DNA of 64,000 nucleotides from Calliopsis andreniformis (lineage: Eukaryota > Arthropoda > Insecta > Hymenoptera > Andrenidae), in contig NC_135064.1 in NCBI RefSeq assembly GCF_051401765.1, forward strand, positions 29,238,001 to 29,302,000. Reading direction: 5' to 3'. Position numbers and translations under genes: made by a program. The notes beneath the pieces were generated by a model. The model searched no databases. It worked only from the letters and a program-made list of their open reading frames with translations, and was not told where the DNA came from. Shown one piece after another: positions 1 to 12,100 of the stretch. Positions within the stretch are counted from its first letter, which is position 1; every line of letters begins with the position of its first letter.

Positions 1-3000
1 ATGAGCAAATTTAGTGGGTAACTTATAGATAAAGATTCGAGAGAAAATTAAAACTGTTTCCTGCTGCGAAGGGATGCCATCGCGACGATCAACGAGCATC
101 CGCCCGAATTCTGGTCAAGCACTAAAAAATCCTCGGCCGTTCGAATCCAGACACTGAAAAGTTCTAGAAATCAGAGATAAATACCGGAAATCTCTCAACC
201 CCTGCACCAGTCAAGATTCCACTGACAATGAGATACGATGTCCATTTAGAATTTTACTGTGAATCGGAAATACCTGGTTTCACGTGAAGAAGGACGCTTT
301 ATGAAACTAAAGTACGATGTTCGTTTTCAGATTTAGACAGGGATAAAATGGCATCGTTACGAGTACCATTAGTATCGAGACATGAGATATTACCGAGTTG
401 CTTTTCCGTATGCCAAACAATGATTATTTCAAATCCGTCGACTTTTCGTGGACGAATTGTAGTAAATTACCTACTTGGATAGTAAATAACGTCCTTGTAC
501 CACTAGAGTATAAGTACATTATCGAGCAGTTTACATTTTTCACCAAAGTATTTAACATATCAACGATAACCAAACCGTGGCTCACGAGCGGCATCTATAA
601 CCCTTAACTTTTGAAAATTCTCTGAAGAAAATTTTCAGGGAAAAACCTACTTTCATCTTCTCGCCACGCATTCGAGAGAATTCAATTCTGAGACAAGAAA
701 GTACAGGCTTTGCTGTGTAAGATGATCCAAGACTCATCACTGCAATTTTTTTCGCAAAGTAACACCAGCTTTGAGAACGACAATTTTTTAGTGTTTGGTC
801 AACAACGTAATGTATAGTAACTTCCGAAACATGTAAATACAGACTAAACTTATCGTTTATATTTGCATGAAAATTTATTCGTTATTTCTTATATCTTATA
901 TCATAAGGTAATTGATAGAAGAATTTAAAGAAAATAATAGGTTGCGAAGTTTAGATTCGATTATTTATAGTTGATAAGTGGAGTGACAGAAGATGAAAGT
1001 TGAACGGAGTGCGGTCTGGGTTAGGTCTGTCTCGTTAACGTAACATCAATATTTCTCGCAGCTCCCTTATCCGATGCCGACGAAATCCGATAAGAAAAAC
1101 AAGCCAATTCGTCCGTCGACGCTTATAATACGCCCCAAAAGCCATTGTCTCGATGAAATAAAAAGCGAAGGAGACTTTTTCTATCAGGCCAGTGACAAAC
1201 GTATCTCAGAAGCGTCTCATCAGCGAGCACGCTCGCTCTCCGTTCTTCGTTACTCATCGTGTGTCGCTCTCATTGTCAGTCTCGCTCCGTGTAATGTTTG
1301 CAAAAGCCTGTGGGCTTCTGGGCTTCTGGGCTTCTGGTCGTGCCGCGCCGCTCCTCGCCGCTCCTCGCCGCTCCTCGCCACGCCGGTACGAAGACGAGCC
1401 GAGCGGAGAGTCCTCGTCTAGCAGTCTCCTTCTCCACCCCCTGGGGTAGTCTACGTCTCTTTATTTCACGGCTACCTTAGAGATAAGAGCGCCACGGAAT
1501 AACGGCTCTTTATTATATACGGTAATAGGCGAACTTCAAGCCTGGAACTTAACCGTACCGCCCATTTTCCGCTGGATAAGATGCTTCCTTTTCCTCGACG
1601 TTGCGAACCTTCATACCAGCCCCGCCTGCATTGGCTTTCGCCTCGTCTGCGCTTACCTTCGAGTATTCACTCGCGAATACGCGACCTACGTGCAATGTTA
1701 AAGCGATGTCGCGTTATTTGCTTCGGATATGTTTACGTGAAATTTTCAAGAGCTAACTAATTTCAAATGATACTAATTGGACTGTACATAGGACAGTCCT
1801 GTATATAGATATACGTTAGTGTACATGTAAACACACATACAGTCGATGATCCTTCGACTTTCGTGTCATGGAGCCATTGACTCAGAGAGAATACTTGCGA
1901 TATTGTAAATCGTGTCCATCTGGCTATCGCGTCTTACCGCTAAATGTCCCGTTTAAGTGGAACCAAGGGAACAGATAATTTTCCTTCGCTCTGCTGTTCT
2001 TCGAGCAGTCACGATTAAGGAAAAATGTACCGACTACTCTGCACGAAGAAATAAGAGCCACTTGGACGTGATTCGCATCTCCTTGGAAAGGTGCTCGAGT
2101 AATTGTAAGAGCATCAAATACAGGCAAATCGCGTCTACTTTCTTACGTTAGGAAATGAACGATAAGAAAGCTTCTGTTGAGGTAAAAAGGAAACTAGTGA
2201 TTGTCAAATCCTTGGACGCCATAGAACGTTTATGATAAGTCGTAAACTAGAATTTCAAGGATGGATCATTTATCGAGCTCCGATTGAAAATATACGCATA
2301 GTCACTGGGCAAATTCCTGGTTACTGTGCCAAGTGATTGTAATTAATATATTTTCAGAATAATTTCAAGTTGAAACTATTTCAAGTTTAAAAGGTAAACA
2401 ATTACAGATAAGTAATACGATACCGTGCTTAGTCAGAGGAGACGTGTTCCCTCCATTGTGGTGCAATATTGTTTAGTGTCGTTGTAAATCTAAAGTCCGC
2501 AAATGTCGATTAATGTTATTTTTCACCGTTTATTGTTTCGAAGAAGAATATTTCTTACTATTTTTCTGATTTTAACTAAAGAAAGTGTACTAACGGTACT
2601 ATATTGGACGGAACAATATTACGATTTCATTGAAAATCAGTCGAGCATCGGGTTAGTCTGAGGTATCGATACACAACTCGTCATTCTAAAGCTAAATGAA
2701 ATAGACTCTGAAACAAGTAATTATGTTGAAAAAATGCATTTTGTAATTCATCCAAATACCTATCTCTGTAAAAATTTCCATTACAAAATATGTAAACACA
2801 AGTACAATAACTGAATAATAATCAGTGGGGATAATATTTGCAAACCGAATGAGATTCTTTTGCTGTTACTTTAACGAAATGTAAACGAAAATGGCAATGA
2901 ATGACTCGTGAAGGTATTTAGTGATGCGCATGACACTTCTCCAGAGACCCCTTAAACTTCTCTTTCGTCAGGTAATTAAGCTTACCCTCTATAATGGAAC

Positions 3001-5030
3001 GAGACTTCTCTAATGAATTAATTAACTGATACGAACTTAAGCACACCCACGAACTATGGGGACAGATATTGTTAAGCGACGAAGGGGCAGATTAGATGGA
3101 GAAGATTAAAACGGAAGCTACACTAATTTTCATCCTACGGCCCTTGTAATTAGAGCACGAAAATTGTATAAGTTAAGTTGCGTCTAATACTTCGATTTTT
3201 TAATACTTGGAATATTTGTTCATTTTAAATTCGAAAGCACTAAGTCAGACTGTCGACAATATCGTTCACAAATGATTGATAAGCTGAAAAAATTCTATTA
3301 TAAATTATAACTTCACGGGCACAGTATTAACAAAAATGACTCGAAGTGAAGTTTCAAGTAAAAGAGATCGAACGGGTTTCAGACGACGTTAACGGACAAT
3401 ATTCCGAGGGATATTCGAACGATCCATCTTTAAATAAGAATAACGAAGTGGCCATTTTGACAGATAGAATTAATGAATTCCATTAACCAAGGGAGACGAA
3501 GTGGCACAAAATAGTACATATCTCGAATTGACTGTCGAAGAATGACGCGACGCGACGGTAGAGGAGGAAAATCCTCGAGGAGGTAAAAAGAAAGTGCAGG
3601 TCGCGGGAAGACGAGGTTAAATTAATGGAGATGGTTTTCTGCGAGTCTTGGAGAAAAATTCGTTGCGCGCGCAATTGTTTTTAAATAGCGAAGGAAATCC
3701 ATCGTTCTATATTTTCTATGTAAAGTCGTTCGCTATTCCACTTCGCCATAACACTTGCTCAATATCGAAACTGTTGGATCAATGGCGGTTTCGAGTGCGT
3801 ACGTAGTTCGCACAACGTTTCGACTACTCTGTGCCACTTGGAACGCGTTTCAAGTACCTCCTTTAAGAACCAAAGAGAAATGTTTGCGGAATTGTTCTCG
3901 CATTCAACCTGCAGAAAATTCCTTCGTAAAATCGAGGTCACTGTACGTTCGCGTGCTTTCGTGTTGGCAAAATGTCATGCAAAAACGTGTGCGAATTAAT
4001 TTCGAAGAATTATTATACGACATTTTAATGAAAAAGTATTAATTATGAGAATTATTTAGGTATACATGCACTATCATCAAGCAACGTAAACGTGTTTCAT
4101 TGAGTTCTTCTTTTAGATCGTCGAAAAACACATTTCTTGTGTGCTCGAAACGCTTTAGTAGTATTTTCCGAAACACCTCAGATTATGCAAGAATATTTTG
4201 AATATCTGACCCTGATAACAGCAGAGTGTCCAAGAAATATTCTGGTTTCTATCTCGACACAACTATTCTATCGATATGCTGTGCTGGCTATGGACATTTT
4301 ATGCTTCACGCGAACTCGTATCTCATTCATATGAAAAGCATTGAACGACACTGAACTGCACGACTTCTCTCGGTTTCTGACACATTCGAACGATATCTCT
4401 ACAAAACCAAATGGAATCTTACTCAATTTAGAAGTATCAACTAAACATTTCAATACATTGTTGCTGTGTGTGGAACGAGCAAAGTTATAGGTCAGGATAC
4501 CGAATAAAAAAGATATTTCGACTATTTTCCCTTGAGCACAGCGAAGAATAGAACAGAATCGAAAAATTGTTTGCGTTATTATCGATCAGAATGTAGAAAG
4601 GAAAACCTTTAAATTGTACCGCGATGATTTTTGACAAAGCGAAAGCCTCTGTTAGACTTCACCGCTGTTCTCTGCGCCTATAATTCGGTGAAAGGGGCAA
4701 GCGCTATTGATCTTTCTCTTTTTATCTTTCTTCTATTCTCTGGGGCTCCTCCATTTCACTTTCCTCGTTTATCCACTAGAGAGAATCATGCAACTTGGGA
4801 TGTCGTCGTATTCCCTCCCTTTATGACCGATGTCGCACTTTATGTCGCACGAAACGTTCAAAATAATTTTCGAAAACGTTTTCGTCTCGAATAGGATTGA
4901 CCGATTTAGTATTTTATCAAGATTTTTCTGTGGAACATTCAGTGAAAGTACACGAATGCAAATAATCTATTGCATGTTGCAGTTCGATTATTAAATATCA
5001 ACGAGAGAACTTTACTTTTCCAATAGTGTC
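1..5030. other. Upstream DNA without a recognised gene
   Basis: AT-rich sequence with short open frames only, none resembling a known family. A GC-rich patch at about 1200-1450 contains two short tandem repeats. I see no tRNA or rRNA and no transposon coding sequence. Confidence 0.6.
1312..1375. repeat. Two adjoining short tandem repeats
   Basis: GGGCTTCT is repeated three times at 1312-1335 and CGCCGCTCCT three times at 1346-1375, inside a GC-rich patch. They create overlapping open frames in several frames that are not evidence of genes. Confidence 0.9.
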
Positions 5031-5111
5031 GCTTATATTCTGCTTATATTCTGCTTATATTCTGCTTATATTCTGCTTATATTCTGCTTATATTCTGCTT
5101 ATATTCTGCTT
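5031..5111. repeat. 11-bp minisatellite, about 7 copies
   Basis: Near-perfect tandem copies of TGCTTATATTC run across this interval, with the last copy diverging to TTGTATAG. There are no spacers, so this is not a CRISPR array. Confidence 0.95.
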
Positions 5112-6400
5112 GTATAGTAGGTACAAAATGACGCGTGTTTACACTCGCCAGGGAATTTGTTTGATTTCGAACGAATCCGCATCATAATGAGGTTTACGAT
5201 TGCTTTGATAGGAAGATTCCTTCATGAATGAAGCAGAAAGTTGAGCTAATTTTTCTTGAATACATAGTTGAAAGCAGATCCCGATGAGAGAGGTTTTGTG
5301 CTGGCACATCGCCGCGAATGCAATTCAAGAGCTCTTCGACAACTCTCAGATCTCTTCTTCCGTGAGTAAGCATAGAAATTGCGTAGAAAATTGAAGCAGC
5401 AGTTTTACATCCAATACGGAATTATACCCGTCGGTTTCTCTGAACAATCTGTGCCAGACCACAGTCGCCACTACAGCACAAGTTCAGCCGCGTTTCTATG
5501 TAGGACACCAACGGATACAAATGATTCCCTTCTACCTCTATAGCGGTTATCACGCATTTTGATCTACCGAATACGAATCGCTACACAGCGTGAACGTAAA
5601 TAACGTACGTCAGAAGCGAAACACGCTCGTAAATAATCTCGCACTTCTCTACGATGATATATTTTTAATGCGTTAAATGCATCCGCGATCATTCGCTTCT
5701 ACAAGTCACCAATAGAACGTATCTCGTATCGCGTGATTGAAACCACAATAGAGCGTACCGTTAGATCAGAGAATCAGAGTTAGAGTGTCTATCGTTCGCA
5801 TAATTCAGTGTTGGAGTGGCTCGAATTATCAGTCGATGCTTGATCGACGATGAATCTTCCACGAGTCAGAAGCACGCTATCTTCTAATTCTCTTTGACGT
5901 ACACGCCATTTTCTGCTCAGTGGAACTTCAGTCAGTCCGTCCACCGTTAGAAAACACGCGGAAAGAACGATCCACCCAACAGTTAACTTCCCACGAGACT
6001 GGAAAAGGTATCTAGTCTTGGTATTTTTCTAATGTGCTCAAAATCATGTCACTCGTGATATTTGAAAGAAACGAATGCTTTATTAGTCTTTATTATGATA
6101 CGTGCGTTAATGTGGCACGACTACTTGACTCGAATATGAAACATTGAAAAGGATTTCACTAAGGAGTAGTAGTTTGTGCAGTGCATAAGATTCATAAAGA
6201 TTTCCATAGAGTACACGCGACATTTTTTCCACCCACCTTCTCAGATACTTGTACCATTAAATCGTGAAATTGAAAGCTTAAAAACCGACATTTCCTGGAT
6301 CGCCGACTCAATAATTGTCTTTGTCGTAAGTTAAGAGCGGATTCACGATTTTTTGCGTCTTTATCGAGTATCATCACCATTACGGCTACGAGGTAAAGAT
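5112..6400. other. Non-coding DNA without a recognised gene
   Basis: No convincing open frame or RNA gene is visible. It leads into the polypurine tract upstream of the CpG-rich block. Confidence 0.5.
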
Positions 6401-6660
6401 AGAAAGATCAGAAGAACGAGAAGTAGAAGCGTTTGAAGTGTGAAGGCACCGAGTGGCGAGGAGGAGGAGGAGGAGGAGGAGGAGGAGGAGGAGGAGAAGA
6501 AGAAGAGAAGCTGAAAAAGCGGCGAAAGAAGTAGTAGCCGAAGAAGGAAAAGGAGCAAGATTGAATGGACAATAGGAGAGGGGGAGGAAAACAGAAGGAG
6601 AGTAAGAAGAAAGAGAAAGGGGTAGAATAAGAGGAAAAGGGAGGTAGGTAGAAGGGTGGT
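6400..6660 (+). repeat. Polypurine tract with (GAG)n core
   Basis: About 260 nt that are almost entirely G and A on the + strand, with a pure (GAG)n run at about 6458-6496 passing into GAA. The opposite strand gives low-complexity serine-, leucine- and proline-rich frames that are repeat translations. It may bind GAGA-type factors or form a triplex (inference). Confidence 0.85.
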
Positions 6661-7700
6661 GGCTGGTAAGGGTGGGCAAGCGGGTTGATATATAAGCAAG
6701 CTATAGAGACACGGACACAGGTAAGCGCGCACGCGCGCGGTCCCACACTGTCAGAGAAAGGAAACACGGACAGGGTTCGTATAGGTGGTATGGTGGCTAG
6801 GAACGGAGTTCGGAGAGGTTGCACGGGGCGGCTGCGTGCTCGAAGCCCGAGCGGCGCTCGCGCAATGTAGTCCCTCGGCTATCCTTGACGCGGGAGCATC
6901 GTCGTTTCGAAACAGCCGCGACCTTCTCCCGTCGCGCGCGCGTTCTCTCGAACGTCCGTGACCATTGACGCGCATCTCGGCATCCCTGAGTTACCCCGAC
7001 GAACGTAGCGGCTGAATTTCGATGGACAAACCGTGCCGCGGCTCGCCGATACGACACTGACCTCGGCACCCATCGGTTTTCCTTTCCACCTATTCCCAGG
7101 GAAACTCGAGATCCAGATCGTGTGCCGCGCGTATCGAGCATCGCGACGATACAGATCGATTCGCGAGATGTGTGTTGTGACGTAATCGGTGAATTGTGAT
7201 CCCTCGTTCCTGACCGGCCCAATTGACATGGGTCACACTCTAACCTGGACACGGAGGTTTACGCGCAGGCTGTTTACTGTCGTGAATCAGTTGGCTGGTT
7301 GACGAGACGGTGCCGAGACGGTGCCGAGACGGTGCCGAGAACGTTCACCGCGAAACGTGATATTCGAAGTAACACTGCCGATTCTAACCTACCTGCGAAG
7401 ATTCCAAGGGTGGCGAAGAAGTAGTTGGTGAATCGTCGTCGGCACATCGCCCCAACATTCGAGTTGGACTTCCAGTGAACAATCGAGTAATCCGCATGAA
7501 AGGCTCGTAGTAACACAGTGCGTTCTCGGTGCTTCGTGACGGAAACTGGCTGACGTACGATTATCGTTCGTGGACCGATCGAACTTGGCACGAACTTCCT
7601 GTCGACGCTATTCACGCTGAATGAAACACCACGAGACGCGTAATCCACGATACCTAAATTTGCTCAGCTTCCTCGAAGAACTTCCCGAACTTTTCTCGGC
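6660..7700 (+). promoter_or_regulatory. CpG-rich block, candidate dpr promoter and leader region
   Basis: A local CpG-rich stretch (for example GCGCGCACGCGCGCGG at about 6725-6740) stands out from the AT-rich surroundings. It contains TATATAAG at 6689-6696 and a donor-like CAG|GTAAGC at 6720/6721. Long open frames here on the - strand follow from low stop-codon density. It lies 1.5-2.5 kb upstream of the dpr ATG, so a promoter and non-coding leader exon are plausible (inference). Confidence 0.35.
7304..7336. repeat. 11-bp tandem repeat, 3 copies
   Basis: GAGACGGTGCC occurs three times head to tail within the CpG-rich block. Confidence 0.9.
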
Positions 7701-8740
7701 AATTGATGACGACAAATAAGACATCAAGAAGAGACGCTTATCGTTCCTGCGATTACAACCATCGTCATCTTCTGAGAACAATTGTATCTATTAGGTGAGA
7801 TGTTAGGTGAGAAATCCTTGCATCGCCCAGCAACTTTTTCAAGAAAATTTAGACATTTTCGAAGTTACTGCCAGTGAAAGCATCATCGAAGATTACCGGA
7901 GAAGTTGGGAAGTTGGCGAAAAATTAGACGCGATAAAACGTTTAAACGTACTCCCAAGATAGAATCGTTCCACGAGCATGCGATAGTCGCCGTGCGATCC
8001 CATGGGATGTTGAAGTTAAAAGGTGTTGGTGGATCAGAAACGATCTTCAGCCCTTGTTTACCCGAGCATTTCTACGGCACGGGTCTGCGTTTGGTGCTCG
8101 TGTCCCACCGTGAAAAATCTCTACCCACGCTTCTTCCCTTTTTCCGCCTACATTAAACCATTTTTCCGCCGAACGTGCTTTCTCCCCAGCCAGAATAAAA
8201 ACAGGATATTCGTCGGGAGGAATTGGAAGAAAGGTTGGAATTGCGGCTGCAGATAGCGTGTAATTAAAATACCGCGAAAGGTGTTAGCGCGCTCAATCGA
8301 AGAGGCAATCGATTCGCGCGAGTGCGACAGAGGATGATGCAGGCTACTAGTCGACCATTAATCCGCGAGCAAAGCTAGTGAAAAGAGAGAAACGACGCAA
8401 TTTGTGAAAATGCAGCGATAGAGTGATGTGCAGGGAGAGAAACCGCCAGAAAGAATGATCGATGGAACGTCTGGTGTATAAAGCAAATTACTTTAACGAG
8501 TCCCACCTAATGCATTGCGAACGAGTTTGCGGTCGTCACTGCAGCGACAGACACAAAAGCGTCCAACGACCACCCTCCTTCTCTCTGTCTAATCTTAGAC
8601 AATTACAAACTAACCCCGTACTAGCACCAACGAAATATTCCTGCCATTAATTGCACTCATTAACGGCTAGTCCTGCCACAAAGCTACTCGCGTCACGCTA
8701 TCTTTTTCTATGCGACTTTCGAATTTAGTTGTGTTTGGTG

Positions 8741-8807
8741 GAAAAGAAGAAGAGGAAGAAGAGGAAGAAGAGGAAGAAGAGGAAGAAGAGGAAGAAGAAG
8801 AAGAAGT
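8741..8807. repeat. (GAGGAAGAA)n purine microsatellite
   Basis: About six copies of GAGGAAGAA flanked by GAA units. Read in one frame it gives a run of lysine and arginine, which is repeat translation rather than a gene. Confidence 0.9.
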
Positions 8808-9081
8808 GGAGGAAAGGCATCTTCAAATGTAGTGCACATAAGAAGATTTTTGTTGTTTTCAACGTGTTAGTGGTGGTAATAAGTAAATTAAATTCAACAG
8901 TGTCGTGTTGCCTAGATAACTGAACGATAGTAATTGTAAAATCTGCAGTTCAGTCGCTAAGAAGAAGAACGTAGACGGAATTCGATTAGAAATCGCGTGA
9001 AATGCCACGCTGTTCGAGGAACTGTAAACGCTAGCAAACTTTTCGTCGGACCGATGAGTGTTGCTCGACAAAACGGTTGAA

Positions 9082-9116
9082 ATGCGTGTGAGATAGTATT
9101 GTATATCAATATGTGA
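9082..9116 (+). promoter_or_regulatory. Two tiny upstream ORFs in the dpr leader
   Basis: ATG CGT GTG AGA TAG at 9082-9096 and a start-stop ATG TGA at 9111-9116 lie 24-58 nt before the dpr ATG. If transcribed, they could reduce initiation at the main start (known behaviour of upstream ORFs; inference here). Confidence 0.4.
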
Positions 9117-9139
9117 AGGAACCTCGCCGGGGAAAAGCG

Positions 9140-9185
9140 ATGTCTACTTCTCTTCCCATACTCGTCTGTTTTATCATTTCTTTTG
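9140..9185 (+). CDS. dpr: dpr exon 1 (signal peptide)
   Basis: The ATG at 9140 opens 15 codons (MSTSLPILVCFIISF) plus one base, followed by the donor GTAAG at 9186. The hydrophobic run, completed by the first residues of exon 2 (GGIAS), makes a normal secretory signal peptide. The phase-1 donor fits the exon 2 acceptor exactly. The start context has G at -3. Two very short upstream ORFs precede it. This exon is assigned from phase and signal-peptide logic. It is 8.75 kb from exon 2, so alternative first exons cannot be excluded. Confidence 0.8.
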
Positions 9186-12100
9186 GTAAGTTGAAACTCA
9201 TAACGACTGCCTTGTTATCGCGTGATTCGATATTTCTCCTCGTGTAACAGCGTCGCTAAACTCTGACGAAACATGGTAAACTCTGTGCCGCAGAGTAATT
9301 GGAGAAATTTGTTATTAGATTAGTTGGTAATCAAAGAACCGGCTTCAGCTTTATTGCAAAAGTTCGTTGCGACAATGTCGCTGAAGTTGAAGGGAATTTC
9401 TTTAGAACATTTACGTTTAACGTTGAATTTATAAAAAGTAAGTATCTTTGGTTTTATACCAACACTCGTTCATCGTCTCAATCGGATTTTTCGCGTATTT
9501 ATCAATAAGAATTCTCTCCATGTGAGATAATTAATTACCGAGCGAAGCTCGCACATCTTTCACTTTCATGCAATTTAACGATCTCTGCTACCAAGATAAT
9601 GTAAGGGGAAAATACCTACGACGCAACGCGCGACATGGTTACACCCAGTTCACAAGCCAATGACCTATACGTAATTTCAAATTAAGTTAATAAATTAATC
9701 ATTCCCATGAATTACTTGTAACTACTCCGAAGAATGTGATTGCATGCTTTGTCGATGCAGTACTCTACGTTTTACAGCGAAGAATAATTTTACATTGTTG
9801 CCGGTTTATACCCTGCTACAGTGTAGGTATGAAAGCTTTATTGAACCATCGCGATCTAATCTATTAAAATACATTTTTCATGATATTTACACTAGAAAAA
9901 TGATTTTGAAAACGCAAAAATTGTACTGCGGTTTCGCTTCTTTTTTAATTGAGAGGAAAAATAATCATTGTAGTCCTCCCGATATACTTTTCTGTAAACA
10001 TTTTTCCAAAAGTATTTTTCTATGTGTATATATTTTTGATTCGATGACGAGATGAGATAGAAAGCTTACGTTAACACAATTTAACGCTCAAATAATTCCT
10101 CATCCGTCCTCAGTCGAATCTCCTTTTCTTCGTACACCTGATGTCAGGATTTTCCCTAGAGGGTCTCTTCCGTGAAAAGTTACAATGGTTTCTCTTCGCG
10201 AGCAAACACTCGCCACAAACCTGGAAAGTCTGTATTATTGATTGCTTTGCATCTCCTCTATTGCAGGTTCCGTCGAACTCTTGCTTGACCAATTCTACTT
10301 TCAATATTTGCAACCTCTTCTCCTTAATGTAATGCAGTTGTTTGATATCGTTTGGGGAGACCTACTGTAGGGAAAAATTGGAAAGAATACATCTCGCTTG
10401 ATATTTATTTGCCTGTTTAACTTGAAGCCAGATTTTCAAGCAGATTTCACCGACTTCGTAATGCCTGTTGCCTTAAATGAAGTTTTTTCACCTACACTCT
10501 TGGTTATTGTGCCGTAGTCTGTTTCTGCCAGGCGTTCGTTTTTGCAACAGAAACGATTCATCGTGACTGTTACACTTAAGAGACTTTTGTTGACGGTGAC
10601 GACGAAGAAATCGGAGAAACCCCTTCTTACTCCGAACAAAATTGTAACAGTCTGGCTTTCAATAATTGATTTCGTTTCCTCGGCTCAGAATCAGTTTTCA
10701 TTTTCGTTAATATTGTAAAATAATAGCGAAGTAGTAACCTACTTCGTGAATTCATTCATTGGTCATTGGTTAAACTGGCCATGTATTCGTCCCGAAGTTG
10801 TGTGAAATTCGGATTACTCACAGTTGAGAGGTTTTTATGGAAAAAAGGTAGCAGGTAAATTGCATTGGATTTGCTTTAGTTAAGCCGACCGAGTTGCTGG
10901 ATTAAATAGCCAATCTAAAATTCGGAAGCTTGTAAAATGGTCGAACAGAAGCGCGAAACGGATGCTATTTGTCTTACGGTTTTCGACGTGTCCCGCACTG
11001 CCAAAAAACGGAAATTAGTACCGTAGAACGTTTACTCTAGCTACAACGTGCCCCCGTACAAGCCATTTACATTCTGCCGACGCTGCTACTCGTGTGAATT
11101 CGCAACGGTCCAACCGTTCGCGTTTTGCTTTCTTCTGGCTGTCTAAGCGAACGATATACCATACCCTTGGTTGCTCTTTGTTTCGGAGATAAGGCGTTCC
11201 CAATTCGAAGTGGGATTCTTGATTCGATCTTTCCTTCTGCGTCGCGGGTAAAGCTGGACCATCCCTTATACGCTTTACCCTGATTTAATGTAATTGAACT
11301 GAACCTAAGGAAGACACCTGCGTTACAGGCGAACAAACCTTTATCTGTAGTACGTTCGTTATTCGGGATTTCCATAGGCTACCCTCAACTAGAGAATGTC
11401 GCTATTATTTTCGAACAGAAGATCTGTCAACCGAATTACGTGAAAAATTGAAAATGATAAAGTTCTAAATGTGATTCGAATGTTGTTGTAAGAGGCAACG
11501 ACCGCAATCTACAAAACTGCACGCGTTTGCAAGATAGGTAGAATTCCGGCTGCGTCGGTGCGATACCGTGCAATTCGCGTGTGACGCGGTGATTCGGCGT
11601 TGCTCGAGTCATCTTGTTTAATCCAACCGGCTTATGGGGACAATGAAATTCGAGCTCATGGATTCACTTTGATCGTCCACCCATAGAACGAGTCGGAGGC
11701 ACTGAATTGTCGATACAAGCCAGACTACGAGGCGTTTATATGGCGATCGAGCCCGTGAAACGCGGCATTCTCGTTTATGACGTTACCCCGTGAAACGACG
11801 CACGTAATTCCGCCAGCTCGGTTCAACATTGGGATTCTGACGCCACCACGGTTCATCACCTCCTTCATCCGCCCCAAGACTGGTCCAGCCAAAGCGGGGC
11901 ACGTTACCGAAAATAATGATCTCACGCGTCATCCCCGGCCGATGCAAAGGCTCCTGGATTAAAGTAGATGCCAGGTCAAACACGATCGATCGAATCTACC
12001 TATTTCCTGGCGATACACCTAGGCTTCTGTTCTACCTGTATCATTTAGCTATGCTTTCCTCGGTTACTGTCGATAGTTGACAGGTACAAAGGACTTTACG

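Larger units (their letters stand above)
7700..9139 (+). other. Candidate 5' leader of dpr
   Basis: No gene-like frame is seen. A pyrimidine-rich acceptor (CTCTCTGTCTAATCTTAG, ending at 8598) could begin the exon that carries the dpr start codon. Two minute upstream ORFs lie at 9082-9096 and 9111-9116. Confidence 0.3.

Noticed and set aside
130..145. GTTCGAATCC resembling a tRNA B box (also near 52865 and 56030 on the - strand)
   Set aside because: No matching A box, anticodon arm or acceptor stem could be formed around any of them.
5031..5111. Regular direct repeats resembling a CRISPR array
   Set aside because: The copies are head to tail with no spacers, and the host is a eukaryote; it is a minisatellite.
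6361..6824. Three - strand ORFs rich in serine, leucine and proline
   Set aside because: They are translations of the polypurine (GAG)n tract in different frames, with no domain content.
6797..7252. 151-codon - strand ORF
   Set aside because: It lies in CpG-rich DNA with few stops, overlaps another open frame and matches no family; better explained as promoter or leader DNA.
8729..8923. Lysine/arginine-rich ORF resembling a nuclear-localisation-like protein
   Set aside because: It starts at a non-ATG codon and its basic run is simply the GAGGAAGAA microsatellite.
10110..10313. - strand ORF with C-x2-C and a nearby histidine suggesting a zinc finger
   Set aside because: Spacing fits no known finger class and there is no flanking splice or domain support.
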